A DNA stretch of 38,584 nucleotides from Acidobacteriota bacterium (GCA_031292775.1 JARLGN010000411.1:1-38584); one strand, 5' to 3'; numbered from the stretch's first letter, positions 1 to 10,626 are shown. Numbers and translations: made by a program. The notes: generated by a model not told the origin, from the sequence alone.

Positions 1-199
1 ATGCGAGCGTACCGACCTAATCCCCGTGGAGGGGTGAACTCTCAGGCTGGTGGCGTGGTTTTGATGGGAATTCTTAGGACTGGTTTGGAAGTCTGGGACT
101 GACGGGCTGCGGAAGAACTTGCTGGTGCTATTGTTAGTAGCACGGGCCAGGTTTAGCACGGACATTTCAGCACCACCACCCCGTCCGTCGGCTGACGGA
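1..199 (+). ncRNA. possible structured RNA or leader of unknown family, perhaps cut by the window start
   Basis: No convincing ORF; local hairpins (gtgcta...tagcac near 133-151; GTCCGTC-ggct-GACGGAC at 183-200) run directly into a strong intrinsic terminator. Confidence 0.25.
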
Positions 200-229
200 C
201 ACCCCTCCTGAATCAGGAGGGGTGCTTTT
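200..229 (+). terminator. intrinsic terminator
   Basis: cacccctcctga / tcaggaggggtg stem followed by cTTTTg. Confidence 0.7.
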
Positions 230-442
230 GCCACACCGGGGGCCGGTAAATATTTTGTTCTCAGCACTCGCGTAATTCCGTAGGGGGAATGGACTCAATC
301 ACAAGAATTGAACGCAGGATTGTAGACTAGAACATCAAATTTCAGGCGACAGTTGCTACGTTTTTTAGCTTCAAGTAACACTTACCAAATCCTCAATTCG
401 CCAGTATGGGGGCTTATAGTCTCTGGACGAATCTTACGTTAA

Positions 443-459
443 TGTGACACAAAGTCACT
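443..459. promoter_or_regulatory. CRP/FNR-like palindrome upstream of the pil operon
   Basis: TGTGAC-acaaa-GTCACT inverted repeat in the intergenic leader. Confidence 0.3.
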
Positions 460-710
460 AAAGCGTTAAAACTTTCGTGGGTATATATATGGTGGTGGCC
501 CAGGGCAACCACACCAGATATCCCGCAAATTGCCCTAAATACCCCCACGGACAACGACAATATACGAAGAAACCCATAAGACTAACGAAATAGTTCTTGA
601 CACGCAAAATGCATCAACGTATAAGCGCATTCAGCACAGATGTCGGAACGAGCTTTCACTTTCTGGATTTAGACAGCTTCAAAGGCACCAAATCGCGGAA
701 GGTTATTAAT

Positions 711-932
711 ATGACAGAGACCAGAGAGGTGATGGACATCCGGGAAGCGTCGGAGTATCTCGGAGTCTCGCGGGAAACCCTCTACAAGTACGTCTACGAA
801 GAAACAATCCCTGCTTTCAAGCTGGGCAACCGTTGGAAATTCAAGAAGACCGTTCTGGACCGTTGGATGGAGAAGCAAAGCGCGCAGTTCGAACAGCGAG
901 CAACACGTAGACCGCGCGCCACCGCTCGATAG
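711..932 (+). CDS. excisionase/MerR-type helix-turn-helix DNA-binding protein
   Basis: MDIREASEYLGVSRETLYKYVYEETIPAFKLGNRWKFKKTVLDRWM is a typical excisionase-family HTH; ATG at 711 is the likelier start within ORF 597-932. Confidence 0.85.
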   Translation: MTETREVMDIREASEYLGVSRETLYKYVYEETIPAFKLGNRWKFKKTVLDRWMEKQSAQFEQRATRRPRATAR

Positions 933-944
933 GGAGCACTGCCA

Positions 945-1997
945 ATGTTTGGGTTAGGAAAATCTAAAAACCTGGTCGGGTTGGATATCGGGTCGAGCGC
1001 CGTCAAGGCGGTGGAACTGCGCCGGAAGGGCAACTCCTTTGAGCTTCTGAACCTGGGGATTGAGCCCCTCGGCCAGGATACGGTGGTGGATGGCGCCATC
1101 ATGGATGCGCTCTCAGTCTCTTCCGCGATTGAGAAAATCTTCACTGACAATCGTATCAAGATCAAGAACGTGGCGACCTCTGTTTCCGGCCACTCGGTCA
1201 TCGTCAAGCGCGTTACGGTGGGAGCCACCACAGATGAGGAGTTGTACAACGCCATCCCTTACGAGGCGCAGCAACACATTCCCTTTGACATGACGGATGT
1301 AAACCTGAGCTATCAAGGATTGGGCCCGTCCCCCTCCGGGAGCGGAACGGATGTCATGCTGGTGGCGGTGAAACGGGAAAAAATCCTGAACCACACCAAC
1401 GTGCTGAGCCAGGCCGGCAAAACTCCCATTGTGGTCGACTACGATGGGTTTGCGGTTTACAACGCCTTTGAGGTGAATTACGAAGTTCCTTCCGATCAAA
1501 TGGCCGCGCTACTCAATATCGGCGCCAGCATCATGAACATCGTGATCGGGCGGGGAGGCAATCCGCTGTTTACCCGCGATGTATCGGTGGGTGGGAACCA
1601 GTACACCGACACATTGCAAAAGGAACTCGACTTGAGTTACGAGGATGCGGAAAGGCTCAAGCAGGGATTTGAGGTCCCCAACGTAACGCAGGAGCAGAAA
1701 ATTCCCCATCTGCGGTCGGTGACCGAAATCCTGATGCTGGAAATCCAAAAGACATTCGACTTTTTCCGGCAGACCACGTCGACCGAAAACATTCAGCACA
1801 TCTATGTATCCGGCGGGACCGCCAAGATTGACGGTCTTGTGGATCAGCTCAAAGCGGAATTCAGCATTCCCGTGGAAATCATCAATCCGTTTCAAAGGAT
1901 CATGGTGGATAGCAAGAAATTTGACGTGGGTTACGTGGAAGAAATTGCTCCCCGTATGAGTGTTGCGGTGGGGCTGGCTTTGAGGAGCTTTGACTAG
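945..1997 (+). CDS. pilM: type IV pilus assembly protein PilM
   Basis: Actin-like GLDIGSSAVKAVEL start and synteny with pilNOPQ. Confidence 0.95.
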   Translation: MFGLGKSKNLVGLDIGSSAVKAVELRRKGNSFELLNLGIEPLGQDTVVDGAIMDALSVSSAIEKIFTDNRIKIKNVATSVSGHSVIVKRVTVGATTDEELYNAIPYEAQQHIPFDMTDVNLSYQGLGPSPSGSGTDVMLVAVKREKILNHTNVLSQAGKTPIVVDYDGFAVYNAFEVNYEVPSDQMAALLNIGASIMNIVIGRGGNPLFTRDVSVGGNQYTDTLQKELDLSYEDAERLKQGFEVPNVTQEQKIPHLRSVTEILMLEIQKTFDFFRQTTSTENIQHIYVSGGTAKIDGLVDQLKAEFSIPVEIINPFQRIMVDSKKFDVGYVEEIAPRMSVAVGLALRSFD

Positions 1998-1999
1998 CC

Positions 2000-2716
2000 A
2001 TGATTAAGATCAACCTGCTAGGAGTCGCACCGCCTCCGACCAAGGTCATTTCGGCGGGAGGACCACCGGCGCCGAAGGCCACTCAGATCTTCATGTTTGT
2101 GGCGGCGATGGTCATATGCTTCGGGGTAGTCGGGGTCATTTACAAGGTCTGGACCAACCAGATCGCGGATCTCGAAAAGAAGAAGATCCAGGAGAAGATC
2201 CGCCAGACGGAATTAGCGGCGGTGAAGGCCCAAAATGAGAGATACCAACAACATCTGAGTGACCTCGAGACCCGCATTAATACCATTCAGGCGCTGCAGA
2301 ACAGCCGCGTCGGCCCCGTCGAATTGATGAGTGCTTTGGGAAGCATCGTGAGCAAAACCAACGACATATATCTTTACACAATGAATCCCGCGGGCGACCG
2401 GGTGCAACTCAAGGGGCAGTCAAACACGGTCGATTCCATGGCGAACCTACTGGCCTTTCTGAAGAATTCCGGGTCCTTTCAGGATGTGCAGTTGGAACAG
2501 TTCTACCAGGATGATCAGCACGACCGGTTGACTTACAAGTTTCAGGTGAGTTGCCAGTTCAAATCGCCCACGGGTGGAATCTCCCCCACGGCGGGAAGCG
2601 CGCCCGAGGGTCCTGGCGCCCCGGCTGGCACTGGCGGACCAGCGGTGGCCCCCGGCGCACCTAGCGCACCACAAGGTGTAGCCACACAGCTTAAAGGGCC
2701 CCAAAGATCGCTGTAG
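2000..2716 (+). CDS. pilN: type IV pilus assembly protein PilN
   Basis: MIKINLLG N-terminus, one TM plus coiled coil, position after pilM. Confidence 0.9.
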   Translation: MIKINLLGVAPPPTKVISAGGPPAPKATQIFMFVAAMVICFGVVGVIYKVWTNQIADLEKKKIQEKIRQTELAAVKAQNERYQQHLSDLETRINTIQALQNSRVGPVELMSALGSIVSKTNDIYLYTMNPAGDRVQLKGQSNTVDSMANLLAFLKNSGSFQDVQLEQFYQDDQHDRLTYKFQVSCQFKSPTGGISPTAGSAPEGPGAPAGTGGPAVAPGAPSAPQGVATQLKGPQRSL

Positions 2717-2731
2717 GAGAGGGTTAAGAAG

Positions 2732-3346
2732 ATGGCCAAGTCCTTCAATGACATTCCGGCTCCCATCCAAGGAGCTATTTTGGTGACGGTGGCTGTCGCC
2801 TTGGCGGGCGGCACATTTTGGTACTGCGTCTTGCCCTTGAGCGACCAAAAAGACGGATTGGACAGGGAAGTGAAGAAGCTCAAGGCGGAAAACGACAAGA
2901 ATGAAGCCTTCAAGCAACAGCAAACTGAGTATCTAAATCGTATTAAGCAGTTGGAAAGCCAGTTGGAAACGCTCCGTTCCATCGTTCCCGACGAACAGGC
3001 CACCGATGAGTTCATGAAAACGGTGTTTGCAGATGGTGCAGGTACCAGTACCCAGATCCGGACCCTTATTCCCAAGCCTGCTGTGGTAAAGGACTTCTAT
3101 GTGGAAATGCCTTTCGTCGTGCGCTTGGACGGAACCTATTACAGTCTGCTGAGCTTTTTTGAGCGATTGGCGCGTGAACAGAGAATTATGAGTGTTTCGG
3201 GCCTCTCCCTTGGTACTCCCGAGGGTGGCGGCATGGGGGCATACAAAGTAGCTACCACAGAGACGGTTGGGGCGAATTGCGTGCTGACGACTTATTACAA
3301 TAAACCCCTGACGGCGGCGGCGCCACCACCTCCTAAAAAGAAATAG
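2732..3346 (+). CDS. pilO: type IV pilus assembly protein PilO
   Basis: TM plus coiled coil plus ferredoxin-like C-terminal region; synteny. Confidence 0.9.
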   Translation: MAKSFNDIPAPIQGAILVTVAVALAGGTFWYCVLPLSDQKDGLDREVKKLKAENDKNEAFKQQQTEYLNRIKQLESQLETLRSIVPDEQATDEFMKTVFADGAGTSTQIRTLIPKPAVVKDFYVEMPFVVRLDGTYYSLLSFFERLAREQRIMSVSGLSLGTPEGGGMGAYKVATTETVGANCVLTTYYNKPLTAAAPPPPKKK

Positions 3347-3984
3347 TGAGCAGGATGAGGACAATGGCTAAGCATAGGTTTCAACACACTCGATGGTTTC
3401 AGGCAACGCGGCACTTGCTCTTAGCGGTTCTCGCGGTGGGCTTGGGGATCGCGCCGGGTGGGGCAGATCAGCAAGCCCCGAAGGGTTCCCGGCAAAGCGG
3501 CAAGGCCACGCAGGCACCCGGGAAGAGAACGGTAAGAGCAACCACGGCAAGATCTGCCAGAGCCTCTGCCCAACGTAAGGGCTCAATGGACAAGTCTGGT
3601 GGCTCCCTGTTGGCAGCAGGCAGACGTGACCCCTTCAAGCTCCCCGAACTTTCGGGTAAGGCAGTGCTCAACGGCGAGATTCCGGAATCCATGCCGGGAG
3701 GCGGCGGGGTACTTCCGCCAGGGGAACGCGGTTTGCTTATTTCGCAGTTAAGGCTCGAAGGCGTCGTGCGGCAGCAAACCCAAAACAAAATGATCGCGGT
3801 GGTCACGAACGATACCAGAAGGGCCTATTTCCTACGCGAGAACCAATCCGTATATAACGGCGTTGTCAGCAAGATCACGCCGGACGCAGTCTACTTCAAG
3901 GAGAACGTCCTCGACTCTAGTGGCCGGGTGACGACTCGTGAAGTGGTGAAGCGACTGGGTTCGGCCCCGGGAGAAGGAAGATGA
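3346..3984 (+). CDS. pilP: type IV pilus assembly protein PilP
   Basis: AAGRRDPFKLPEL motif and position between pilO and pilQ. Confidence 0.8.
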   Translation: MSRMRTMAKHRFQHTRWFQATRHLLLAVLAVGLGIAPGGADQQAPKGSRQSGKATQAPGKRTVRATTARSARASAQRKGSMDKSGGSLLAAGRRDPFKLPELSGKAVLNGEIPESMPGGGGVLPPGERGLLISQLRLEGVVRQQTQNKMIAVVTNDTRRAYFLRENQSVYNGVVSKITPDAVYFKENVLDSSGRVTTREVVKRLGSAPGEGR

Positions 3985-6467
3985 GACGACAAGCACTTAT
4001 TCCGCTGACGGTGACATGGCTGATGCTGGGGATGGCTATGACCCCTGCGAGCCGCGTTTGGGGGGCTTCAGATGTGGCGGCCTTGAAGTCGGTCACCCTC
4101 TCCGCCAACCCCACAGGCACGGAACTGGTCCTGCGAGTGGACGGGGTGTATTCCTATAAGACCGTCCAAGCCAGCCCCGACACCCTTTTCATCGACCTCG
4201 CGGGAGCCAAGGCAGAGGGCGTTGCCCGTAGCCAACAGTGGGTAAACCCGGTATTCTCCGGCTACAAGGTCCTGGCATATCGGGATGCTTACGGCCAGCC
4301 AGTCGTCCGCATCCAGGTGGACACGAAGCAAGCCGGTCCTTTTGTCGCACAGAAGGACGGCACCAAGCTGCGGTTGCTCTTTGGAAGGGGCCAAATTGTC
4401 AGCGCGGCGGCTGCTCCTGCCCCGGTTGCCCCTTCAGATCGCTCCTTAGCGCGCGGCATCCCACCTGCGTCCGCTAGCGGACCATTACTCGTCTCGAATG
4501 TTTCCCTCGACAAGCATGAGTCGGGTGAGACCTTTGTGGATGTTTCTACATCCCGGAACCCCAGCTATCGGGTGACGACATTACCCAACCCCTCGCGCTT
4601 GGTGGTGGATATTGAAGGCGCTCAGAATACCTCCGTCCACAAAAGCTACCGGGCCGACACGGCGGTGCTGAAGGCTGTTCGCGTCGGGCAGTTCCGCACC
4701 ACTGACCCATCGGTTGTCCGGGTGGTTGCGGACTTGAACGGAGATCCCGTCTTTGATGTTCACGCTACACCGGCGGGTATCCGCATTGAGTTGCGCCCGC
4801 GGGGGTTGACAAAGTCGGTCCCCATTGCCGGCACGGCTCCAGTTCCGCAAATGAAGCCTGCAGAAACCAAGGCTGTTGAAACCGCTGCCATCGCAGTGCC
4901 TACCCCAGCAGTTCCCAAAGTAGCTGCACCTGCTCTCGCAACGGAGGTGATCGACCGGAAACCCAAAGTGGCGCCTCCTCTTGTCGTGGAAAAGCACGAC
5001 ACCGTTCGACCTGACGTCCAGAGTACGTTGCCCGTGATTGCCACCCCCCAGCAGGCCGTGGCGGCTCCACTTCCGCCTCCAGCCAGCGTTACACCGGAAG
5101 CGCTTCGCGCGAACCATGCAGCCGAAACCCTGAGTCTTGGCAAGGACCCTTCCATGTTGGAAGCGCAGTCGGCGCCTCCCGCCAACCCGATTGGTCCAGT
5201 GGAAGAATCCAAGCCTGTTTATACCGGCGAGCCAATTTCGCTGAATTTAAAGGACGTTGATTTGAAGGACTTTTTCCGCCTGATTCATGAAATCAGCGGA
5301 TTGAACATCATCATTGATCCCAATGTGGGCGGCGCCGTCACTTTGGTGCTGGATTCTGTTCCTTGGGACCAGGCATTGGATATCGTCCTGAAGAACAATC
5401 GCCTGGGTAAGGTATTGGAAGGGAATGTCCTGAGAATTGCGAGAATCGAAACGCTGACGGCAGAGCAGGAAGGACAAACCAAGCTTGCATCTGCCCGCAT
5501 GGACGCAGCCCCGCTAGTAACGCTCTTCAAGCCCATCAATTACGCCAAGGCTGCTGATATTGCAACATTGCTCAAAAGCTGGGCGGGAGGCGGAGCTCTT
5601 AGCCGCCGTGGCACCGTGTTGGTGGATACTCGTGCCAACACGCTGGTCATTTCCGATGTTCAATCGCAGATGCCTATCATTGAGAACATCGTATCCAAGC
5701 TCGACAGGAAAGCGAAACAAGTCTCGATTGAAGCCCGTGTGGTCCTGGCCTCGGCAAACTTCACCCGTACTCTAAGTGCGGCGCTGTCAGGCTCGGCACG
5801 CGGCTCGGCGACCGGACCCACGCAGGTGGGTGGATCGACGGGCACCGGGGCGTCCATCACGCCGTCCCTTTCGATTCCCGCCACCACTGCCCCGTATAGC
5901 TCCCTGAACATCCCTCAGAATGCCAGCACTGGTTTTGGCGCCATTGCCATTACCAATGCTTCATCGCGCTACCTGATCAATGCGGTGATTACCGCACAGG
6001 AGGAGCGCGATCAGGCAAAGACCATTTCCCGTCCCACGATCGTGACTCAGAATAATGTCCAGGGAATGGTTCAGCAAGGTGTTCAGGTCCCCATACAGAC
6101 ATCCATTAACAACACGATAGCGGTTCAGTATTACAATGCTACCCTGCAGCTCAGGGTGACGCCGCAGGTAACGGATGACGGGAACATCTTTATGCTCATT
6201 GACGTAACCAACGCCACCGTCGGTGCCTCGGTTACGACTGCCGGCCCCAACATTAACACCCAACAAGCCACCACCTCAGTGCTGGTTCCCGATGGCGGCA
6301 CGGTGGTCTTTGGGGGTATTACGGTGACCAGCCGGACCAAGTCTGCAACTTACGTGCCTTGGCTGGGGACGATCCCCGTCCTGGGGCATTTGTTTAAGAC
6401 CAACAATACGACGGACCAGGACCAGGAACTGCTCTTCTTCGTGTCACCCAAAGTGCTACCAGGTTAG
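3981..6467 (+). CDS. pilQ: type IV pilus secretin PilQ with AMIN domains
   Basis: N-terminal AMIN-like repeats, ISLNLKDVDLKDFFRLIHEISGLNIIIDPNV and C-terminal secretin VPDGGTVVFGGI...VPWLGTIPVLGHLFK. Confidence 0.95.
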   Translation: MRRQALIPLTVTWLMLGMAMTPASRVWGASDVAALKSVTLSANPTGTELVLRVDGVYSYKTVQASPDTLFIDLAGAKAEGVARSQQWVNPVFSGYKVLAYRDAYGQPVVRIQVDTKQAGPFVAQKDGTKLRLLFGRGQIVSAAAAPAPVAPSDRSLARGIPPASASGPLLVSNVSLDKHESGETFVDVSTSRNPSYRVTTLPNPSRLVVDIEGAQNTSVHKSYRADTAVLKAVRVGQFRTTDPSVVRVVADLNGDPVFDVHATPAGIRIELRPRGLTKSVPIAGTAPVPQMKPAETKAVETAAIAVPTPAVPKVAAPALATEVIDRKPKVAPPLVVEKHDTVRPDVQSTLPVIATPQQAVAAPLPPPASVTPEALRANHAAETLSLGKDPSMLEAQSAPPANPIGPVEESKPVYTGEPISLNLKDVDLKDFFRLIHEISGLNIIIDPNVGGAVTLVLDSVPWDQALDIVLKNNRLGKVLEGNVLRIARIETLTAEQEGQTKLASARMDAAPLVTLFKPINYAKAADIATLLKSWAGGGALSRRGTVLVDTRANTLVISDVQSQMPIIENIVSKLDRKAKQVSIEARVVLASANFTRTLSAALSGSARGSATGPTQVGGSTGTGASITPSLSIPATTAPYSSLNIPQNASTGFGAIAITNASSRYLINAVITAQEERDQAKTISRPTIVTQNNVQGMVQQGVQVPIQTSINNTIAVQYYNATLQLRVTPQVTDDGNIFMLIDVTNATVGASVTTAGPNINTQQATTSVLVPDGGTVVFGGITVTSRTKSATYVPWLGTIPVLGHLFKTNNTTDQDQELLFFVSPKVLPG

Positions 6468-6509
6468 CTTTTCCATCTTGCAAGGGTAGTCCAACGAATG
6501 CTAGCTTCA

Positions 6510-6537
6510 GGGAGGAGATACGTCTCCTCCCTTTTTG
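6510..6537 (+). terminator. intrinsic terminator after pilQ
   Basis: GGGAGGAGA-tacg-TCTCCTCCC followed by TTTTT. Confidence 0.85.
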
Positions 6538-6546
6538 CTTATACCC

Positions 6547-7647
6547 ATGAGTCATCAACCTCCCTCATCTCCCTTTCAAGCTCGCCAAGACCGGCTGCGT
6601 GCTCTTATGGAAACCCGCCACGTTCCTCTCATTCTGGTCTCCCATCTGGTAAACATTCGCTACCTGACGGGGTTTACGGGCAGCGCCGGCATGGCACTGA
6701 TGGGCCTACGGCAAGGAATCCTTTGGGTTGACCCCCGTTATACTCTCCAGGCTCGGGAACAGGCTGAAGGTTGGGAGGTCATCGAGGAGAAGAAGGGGAT
6801 CCTTAAGGGGGTGGCAGCCTGGCTAAGGAAGGAGGGGATTCGAGATGTGGCCATTGAGGCCTCAAGTCTTACTTTTGCGCAATTCGAATGCCTCCGCAGC
6901 GAGACAGGGAACACTCTTAGCATGAAACCTGCGGGAGATTTAATCGAGGATCTTCGTGTGGTAAAGGATCGCGGGGAGATTGAGGCTATCCGTGGTGCCG
7001 GAAAGGTGACAGCGGAGGCGTTTTCCGAGTTGCTGCCGTATATCCGGCCCGGGGTGGTTGAAAGGGACCTGGCCACGGAAATAGAGTACCGTATGCGAAA
7101 GAAAGGTGCGGAAGGGGCGGCATTTGAGAGCATCGTGGCCTCCGGACCGCGTTCCGCCTACCCCCACGCGCGCCCTTCGTCTAAAGCACTGCAAGAAAGT
7201 GAGTTGGTAATCTTCGACCTAGGTGCTATACTCGCGGGTTACGCCGCTGACATGACACGAACAGTCTTCCTCGGCGAACCGAATCGCCGTGTTCGGGAAC
7301 TTTACTCAGCGGTGCTGAAAGCCCAATCCGGAGCAATTCGGTCGGTTGAAAACGGCGCCGCAGCGGGAGAAGTGGATTCATCCGCACGCCGTATTTTGGC
7401 AAAACACCGGCTTGCCCGGTACTTTACACACAGCACCGGCCACGGTGTGGGCCTGGAGATTCACGAAAGGCCGCGCTTGGGCAAAGGGGAAACCACCTGC
7501 CTGAGGTCAGGCTCAGTGGTGACGGTGGAGCCTGGTGTGTACCTTGAAGGATTTGGCGGAGTTCGTATTGAAGATACCGTGCTCGTGGGGCCCCAGGGGC
7601 CTGAGGTTCTTACCCCGGCATCGAAAGAATGTTGGGTGATCAGTTAG
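6547..7647 (+). CDS. pepP: Xaa-Pro aminopeptidase (M24 family)
   Basis: Creatinase-like N-domain, HARPSS, DLGA...[25 protein letters not shown] metal-site motifs. Confidence 0.9.
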   Translation: MSHQPPSSPFQARQDRLRALMETRHVPLILVSHLVNIRYLTGFTGSAGMALMGLRQGILWVDPRYTLQAREQAEGWEVIEEKKGILKGVAAWLRKEGIRDVAIEASSLTFAQFECLRSETGNTLSMKPAGDLIEDLRVVKDRGEIEAIRGAGKVTAEAFSELLPYIRPGVVERDLATEIEYRMRKKGAEGAAFESIVASGPRSAYPHARPSSKALQESELVIFDLGAILAGYAADMTRTVFLGEPNRRVRELYSAVLKAQSGAIRSVENGAAAGEVDSSARRILAKHRLARYFTHSTGHGVGLEIHERPRLGKGETTCLRSGSVVTVEPGVYLEGFGGVRIEDTVLVGPQGPEVLTPASKECWVIS

Positions 7648-7679
7648 CGGTGTGACTGGCAATTGGATGGACAAAGCAG

Positions 7680-7703
7680 CGCCCCGATGCATCGGGGCAT
7701 TTG
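7680..7703. terminator. palindromic hairpin after pepP
   Basis: GCCCCGATGCATCGGGGC perfect 18-bp palindrome followed by ATTT. Confidence 0.4.
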
Positions 7704-7765
7704 CCAGCAACATGTCGGCGTTATAGGGTGGAGAGTGCAAATGTCGGAGGCAAGGGAGCAAACGA

Positions 7766-8332
7766 ATGCCCGGTAAGAATTCAAAAGGCAATCCTCCCGA
7801 ACCGGGACGGATCTGGAACCTGGATGACATCCAGCAGTTGCTGGACCTCCTGGCGGGGAAGGAAATCACCGAATTTGAAATGGAGCAACAGGGGGTAAAG
7901 ATTCGCGTTCGGCGTGGGCAGGTTCACTCCGGAGATACCGGAAATGCCAACGGGTATGTGATTGCCCCTGCGGTCGCCCCCGTCGTGGGTGCCTCACCGT
8001 CGGCTCCTCCGGCCCAAGTGACGGCGGCCGCCCCCACATCCTCCCCGGCGGCGCCCGAAGCGGCTGCGGATTCCACCGAGGGCCTATTTGTGATGAAATC
8101 ACCCATCGTGGGAACTTTCTACTCTTCACCTGCTCCCAACGCGCCCCCTTTTGCTCAGGCCGGCGACACGGTCCAGGTCGGTCAGGTGATTTGCATCATT
8201 GAAGCCATGAAGTTAATGAACGAACTGGAAGCGGAAGTCACTGGGAAGATTGTTCGCACCTACGTTGAAAACGGCCAGCCGGTGGAATACGGGCAATCCC
8301 TGTTTGCCATTGAACCAGCGAGGAAGAAGTAG
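7766..8332 (+). CDS. accB: acetyl-CoA carboxylase biotin carboxyl carrier protein
   Basis: [19 protein letters not shown] biotinylation motif; followed by accC. Confidence 0.95.
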   Translation: MPGKNSKGNPPEPGRIWNLDDIQQLLDLLAGKEITEFEMEQQGVKIRVRRGQVHSGDTGNANGYVIAPAVAPVVGASPSAPPAQVTAAAPTSSPAAPEAAADSTEGLFVMKSPIVGTFYSSPAPNAPPFAQAGDTVQVGQVICIIEAMKLMNELEAEVTGKIVRTYVENGQPVEYGQSLFAIEPARKK

Positions 8333-8421
8333 AATCCAGGAGTCAGGAGCCGGAAGTCAGGAGTTAGAATAATGAAAGGCGCCGCCTAGCTTCTATTCTC
8401 TCAATCTCAAAATTTCTATAC

Positions 8422-9771
8422 ATGTTCAAGAAAATCTTGGTAGCGAATCGTGGCGAAATTGCATTGCGGGTGATTTGTGCCTGCAAGGAATTGGATATCC
8501 CCACCGTCGCAGTGTATTCGGAAGCCGACCGCAACTCTTTGCACGTGCGTTTTGCTGATGAGGCCGTCTGCATCGGACCGCCGCGCAGCGCTGACAGTTA
8601 CTTGAACGTAGCCAGCATAATATCCGCAGCGGAAATTACCGGCGCGGAAGCCATCCATCCCGGCTACGGATTCCTGGCGGAGAGCGCCTATTTTGCTGAA
8701 GTTTGCGAGGCTTCCAATCTTACTTACATTGGCCCGCGCCCGGAAGTCATCAGCCTCATGGGCGACAAGCTTCGAGCCCGCGCCCGAATGAAGGAATTGG
8801 GCCTTCCGATCCTGGCTGGGTCAGAAGTTATTTCGTCGGAAGAAGCTGCATTGAGGGAAGCAGAGTGTATTGGCTACCCGGTTATGGTCAAGGCCGCGGC
8901 AGGCGGCGGCGGCAGGGGAATGCGGATTGTCCCCTCGGCAGAGGAACTTCCCCATTTGCTGCGGACGGCGCAGAATGAGGCGGCCGCATCCTTTGGAACT
9001 CCCGATATCTATCTGGAGAAATACGTTTCCTCACCCCGGCATATCGAGTTTCAAGTGATGGGAGACAGTCACGGAAGGGTGGTCCACCTGGGCGAGCGCG
9101 AATGCACCATTCAGCGCCGGCATCAGAAGCTTGTCGAAGAATCCCCCTCCACGCAAATTGACCAGGAGACCCGCGCGCGCGTCGGCCATCAGATCGTCGA
9201 GGCGCTTCAGGAAATAGGTTACACCAGCGCCGGCACAGTTGAGTTGCTGATGGATGAGAAGCGGAATCTCTACTTCCTGGAAATGAACACGCGGATTCAG
9301 GTTGAGCATCCTGTTACAGAATTCGTGACGGGATTGGATTTGGTAAAACATCAGATCATGATTGCAGCGGGCGGCGATGTGCCTTTTAAAGGCGAGACTA
9401 TTGCGTTGCGTGGTCATGCCATTGAGTGCCGTATTTGCGCGGAGAATCCGCAAACCTTTGCTCCTTCAGCGGGGAAAATAACCGTATTTCACGAACCCGG
9501 CGGAACCGGCGTGCGCGTTGATACCGCCGCTTATGCCGAGTCCGTGATTCCGCCCTACTACGATTCCCTGATTGCCAAGCTCGTCGTTCACGGCAAAGAC
9601 CGCCATGAAGCCATCCGCCGCATGAGCCGGGCCCTTGAAATGTTTATCATCGAGGGTATCTCCACATCTATTCCCGTCCATCAAAAGATCATGGCCGACC
9701 CGGACTTCCAGGCGGGGAATTTCGACACCCATTTCTTGAGCCGATTCGCGCGCAATGGCGACAATCAGTGA
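8422..9771 (+). CDS. accC: acetyl-CoA carboxylase biotin carboxylase subunit
   Basis: MFKKILVANRGEIALRVI, KAAAGGGGRGMR, EMNTRIQVEHPVTE. Confidence 0.97.
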   Translation: MFKKILVANRGEIALRVICACKELDIPTVAVYSEADRNSLHVRFADEAVCIGPPRSADSYLNVASIISAAEITGAEAIHPGYGFLAESAYFAEVCEASNLTYIGPRPEVISLMGDKLRARARMKELGLPILAGSEVISSEEAALREAECIGYPVMVKAAAGGGGRGMRIVPSAEELPHLLRTAQNEAAASFGTPDIYLEKYVSSPRHIEFQVMGDSHGRVVHLGERECTIQRRHQKLVEESPSTQIDQETRARVGHQIVEALQEIGYTSAGTVELLMDEKRNLYFLEMNTRIQVEHPVTEFVTGLDLVKHQIMIAAGGDVPFKGETIALRGHAIECRICAENPQTFAPSAGKITVFHEPGGTGVRVDTAAYAESVIPPYYDSLIAKLVVHGKDRHEAIRRMSRALEMFIIEGISTSIPVHQKIMADPDFQAGNFDTHFLSRFARNGDNQ

Positions 9772-9825
9772 ACCGCCGGGACGCGGAAACGCAGAGGGAG
9801 CAGGAATCACTGATTCAGTGATTCA

Positions 9826-10524
9826 TTGGGTCATTGCAATCGATGGCCCGATGGCCCGATGACTCATTCACCCGATCACCCGATTACCCGATCAGCAGAT
9901 CCTCTCGTACTTCCCCGTCTCTATGCCATAATCGACCCTGCTCAGACCGATGGCCGCTCGCCGGTTGACGTGGCGGCGTCTCTCTTAGCCGCGGGCGTCC
10001 AGCTCATTCAAATTCGAGATAAGCATGCGTCTTCGCGGGAGTTTTGCGAAAGCGCCATGCGCGTAGGCGAGTGCGTGCGTAATGCGGGGGGGATTTTCAT
10101 TGTTAATGACCGCGCTGATGTCGCTCTCGCCGTGGATGCCGATGGGGTGCACGTGGGGCAGGATGACTTGCCGGTGGCATCCGCCCGGGCACTTTTGGGT
10201 TCTGCTAAGATAATAGGTTATTCCACGCACGTGCTGGCGCAGGTGTGGGACGCGGATAGTTCCACGGCGGATTACGTCGCTTTCGGTCCTATCTTTCCGA
10301 CCGTCAGCAAGAAGAATCCGGACCCTGTGGTGGGCCTCGAGGGGCTCCGTAGAGCGCGGCAGGCAACGCGCAAGCCGCTGGTGGCCATCGGAGGAATAAC
10401 CCTGGAAAACGCCCGCGCCGTTATTGAGGCCGGGGCTGATTCGGTGGCGGTTATTCGCGGTTTGGTGGGCGCACCGGACATCACCCGCCGCGCCGAAGAG
10501 TTTCTAGAAATGGTTAAAGGGTAA
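9826..10524 (+). CDS. thiE: thiamine-phosphate synthase
   Basis: IQIRDK, FIVNDRADVALAVDADGVHVGQDDLP, FGPIFPT, AIGGIT motifs; ATG at 9859 is an alternative start. Confidence 0.93.
   Translation: MGHCNRWPDGPMTHSPDHPITRSADPLVLPRLYAIIDPAQTDGRSPVDVAASLLAAGVQLIQIRDKHASSREFCESAMRVGECVRNAGGIFIVNDRADVALAVDADGVHVGQDDLPVASARALLGSAKIIGYSTHVLAQVWDADSSTADYVAFGPIFPTVSKKNPDPVVGLEGLRRARQATRKPLVAIGGITLENARAVIEAGADSVAVIRGLVGAPDITRRAEEFLEMVKG
9838..9902. repeat. short-period imperfect repeat (gatggcccgat / acccgatc)
   Basis: gatggcccgatggcccgatgactcattcacccgatcacccgattacccgatcag. Confidence 0.7.
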
Positions 10525-10603
10525 AGGGTAAAGGATGAAGGATAAGGTCTAGAGGATAAAGTTTGGATGTTTAGGGACTTCACCCTTTACCCTTTGTCCT
10601 TTG
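10512..10603. repeat. short-period repeat (ggtaaag) with inverted copies
   Basis: ttaaagggtaaagggtaaaggatgaaggat ... caccctttaccctttgtccttt. Confidence 0.7.
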
Positions 10604-10626
10604 GCGAGCCCAGTATTTAATTCGTT

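Noticed and set aside
1-199. Named riboswitch (glycine or cobalamin)
   Set aside because: Only fragments resemble the consensus; essential core elements are missing or the region is cut by the window start.
794-1255. Antisense and alternate-frame ORFs from the track (here and opposite pilM-pilQ, accC, ispH, the tryptophanase-family gene and others)
   Set aside because: They overlap strongly recognisable genes, have low-complexity Arg/Ser/Pro-rich translations and no family motifs.
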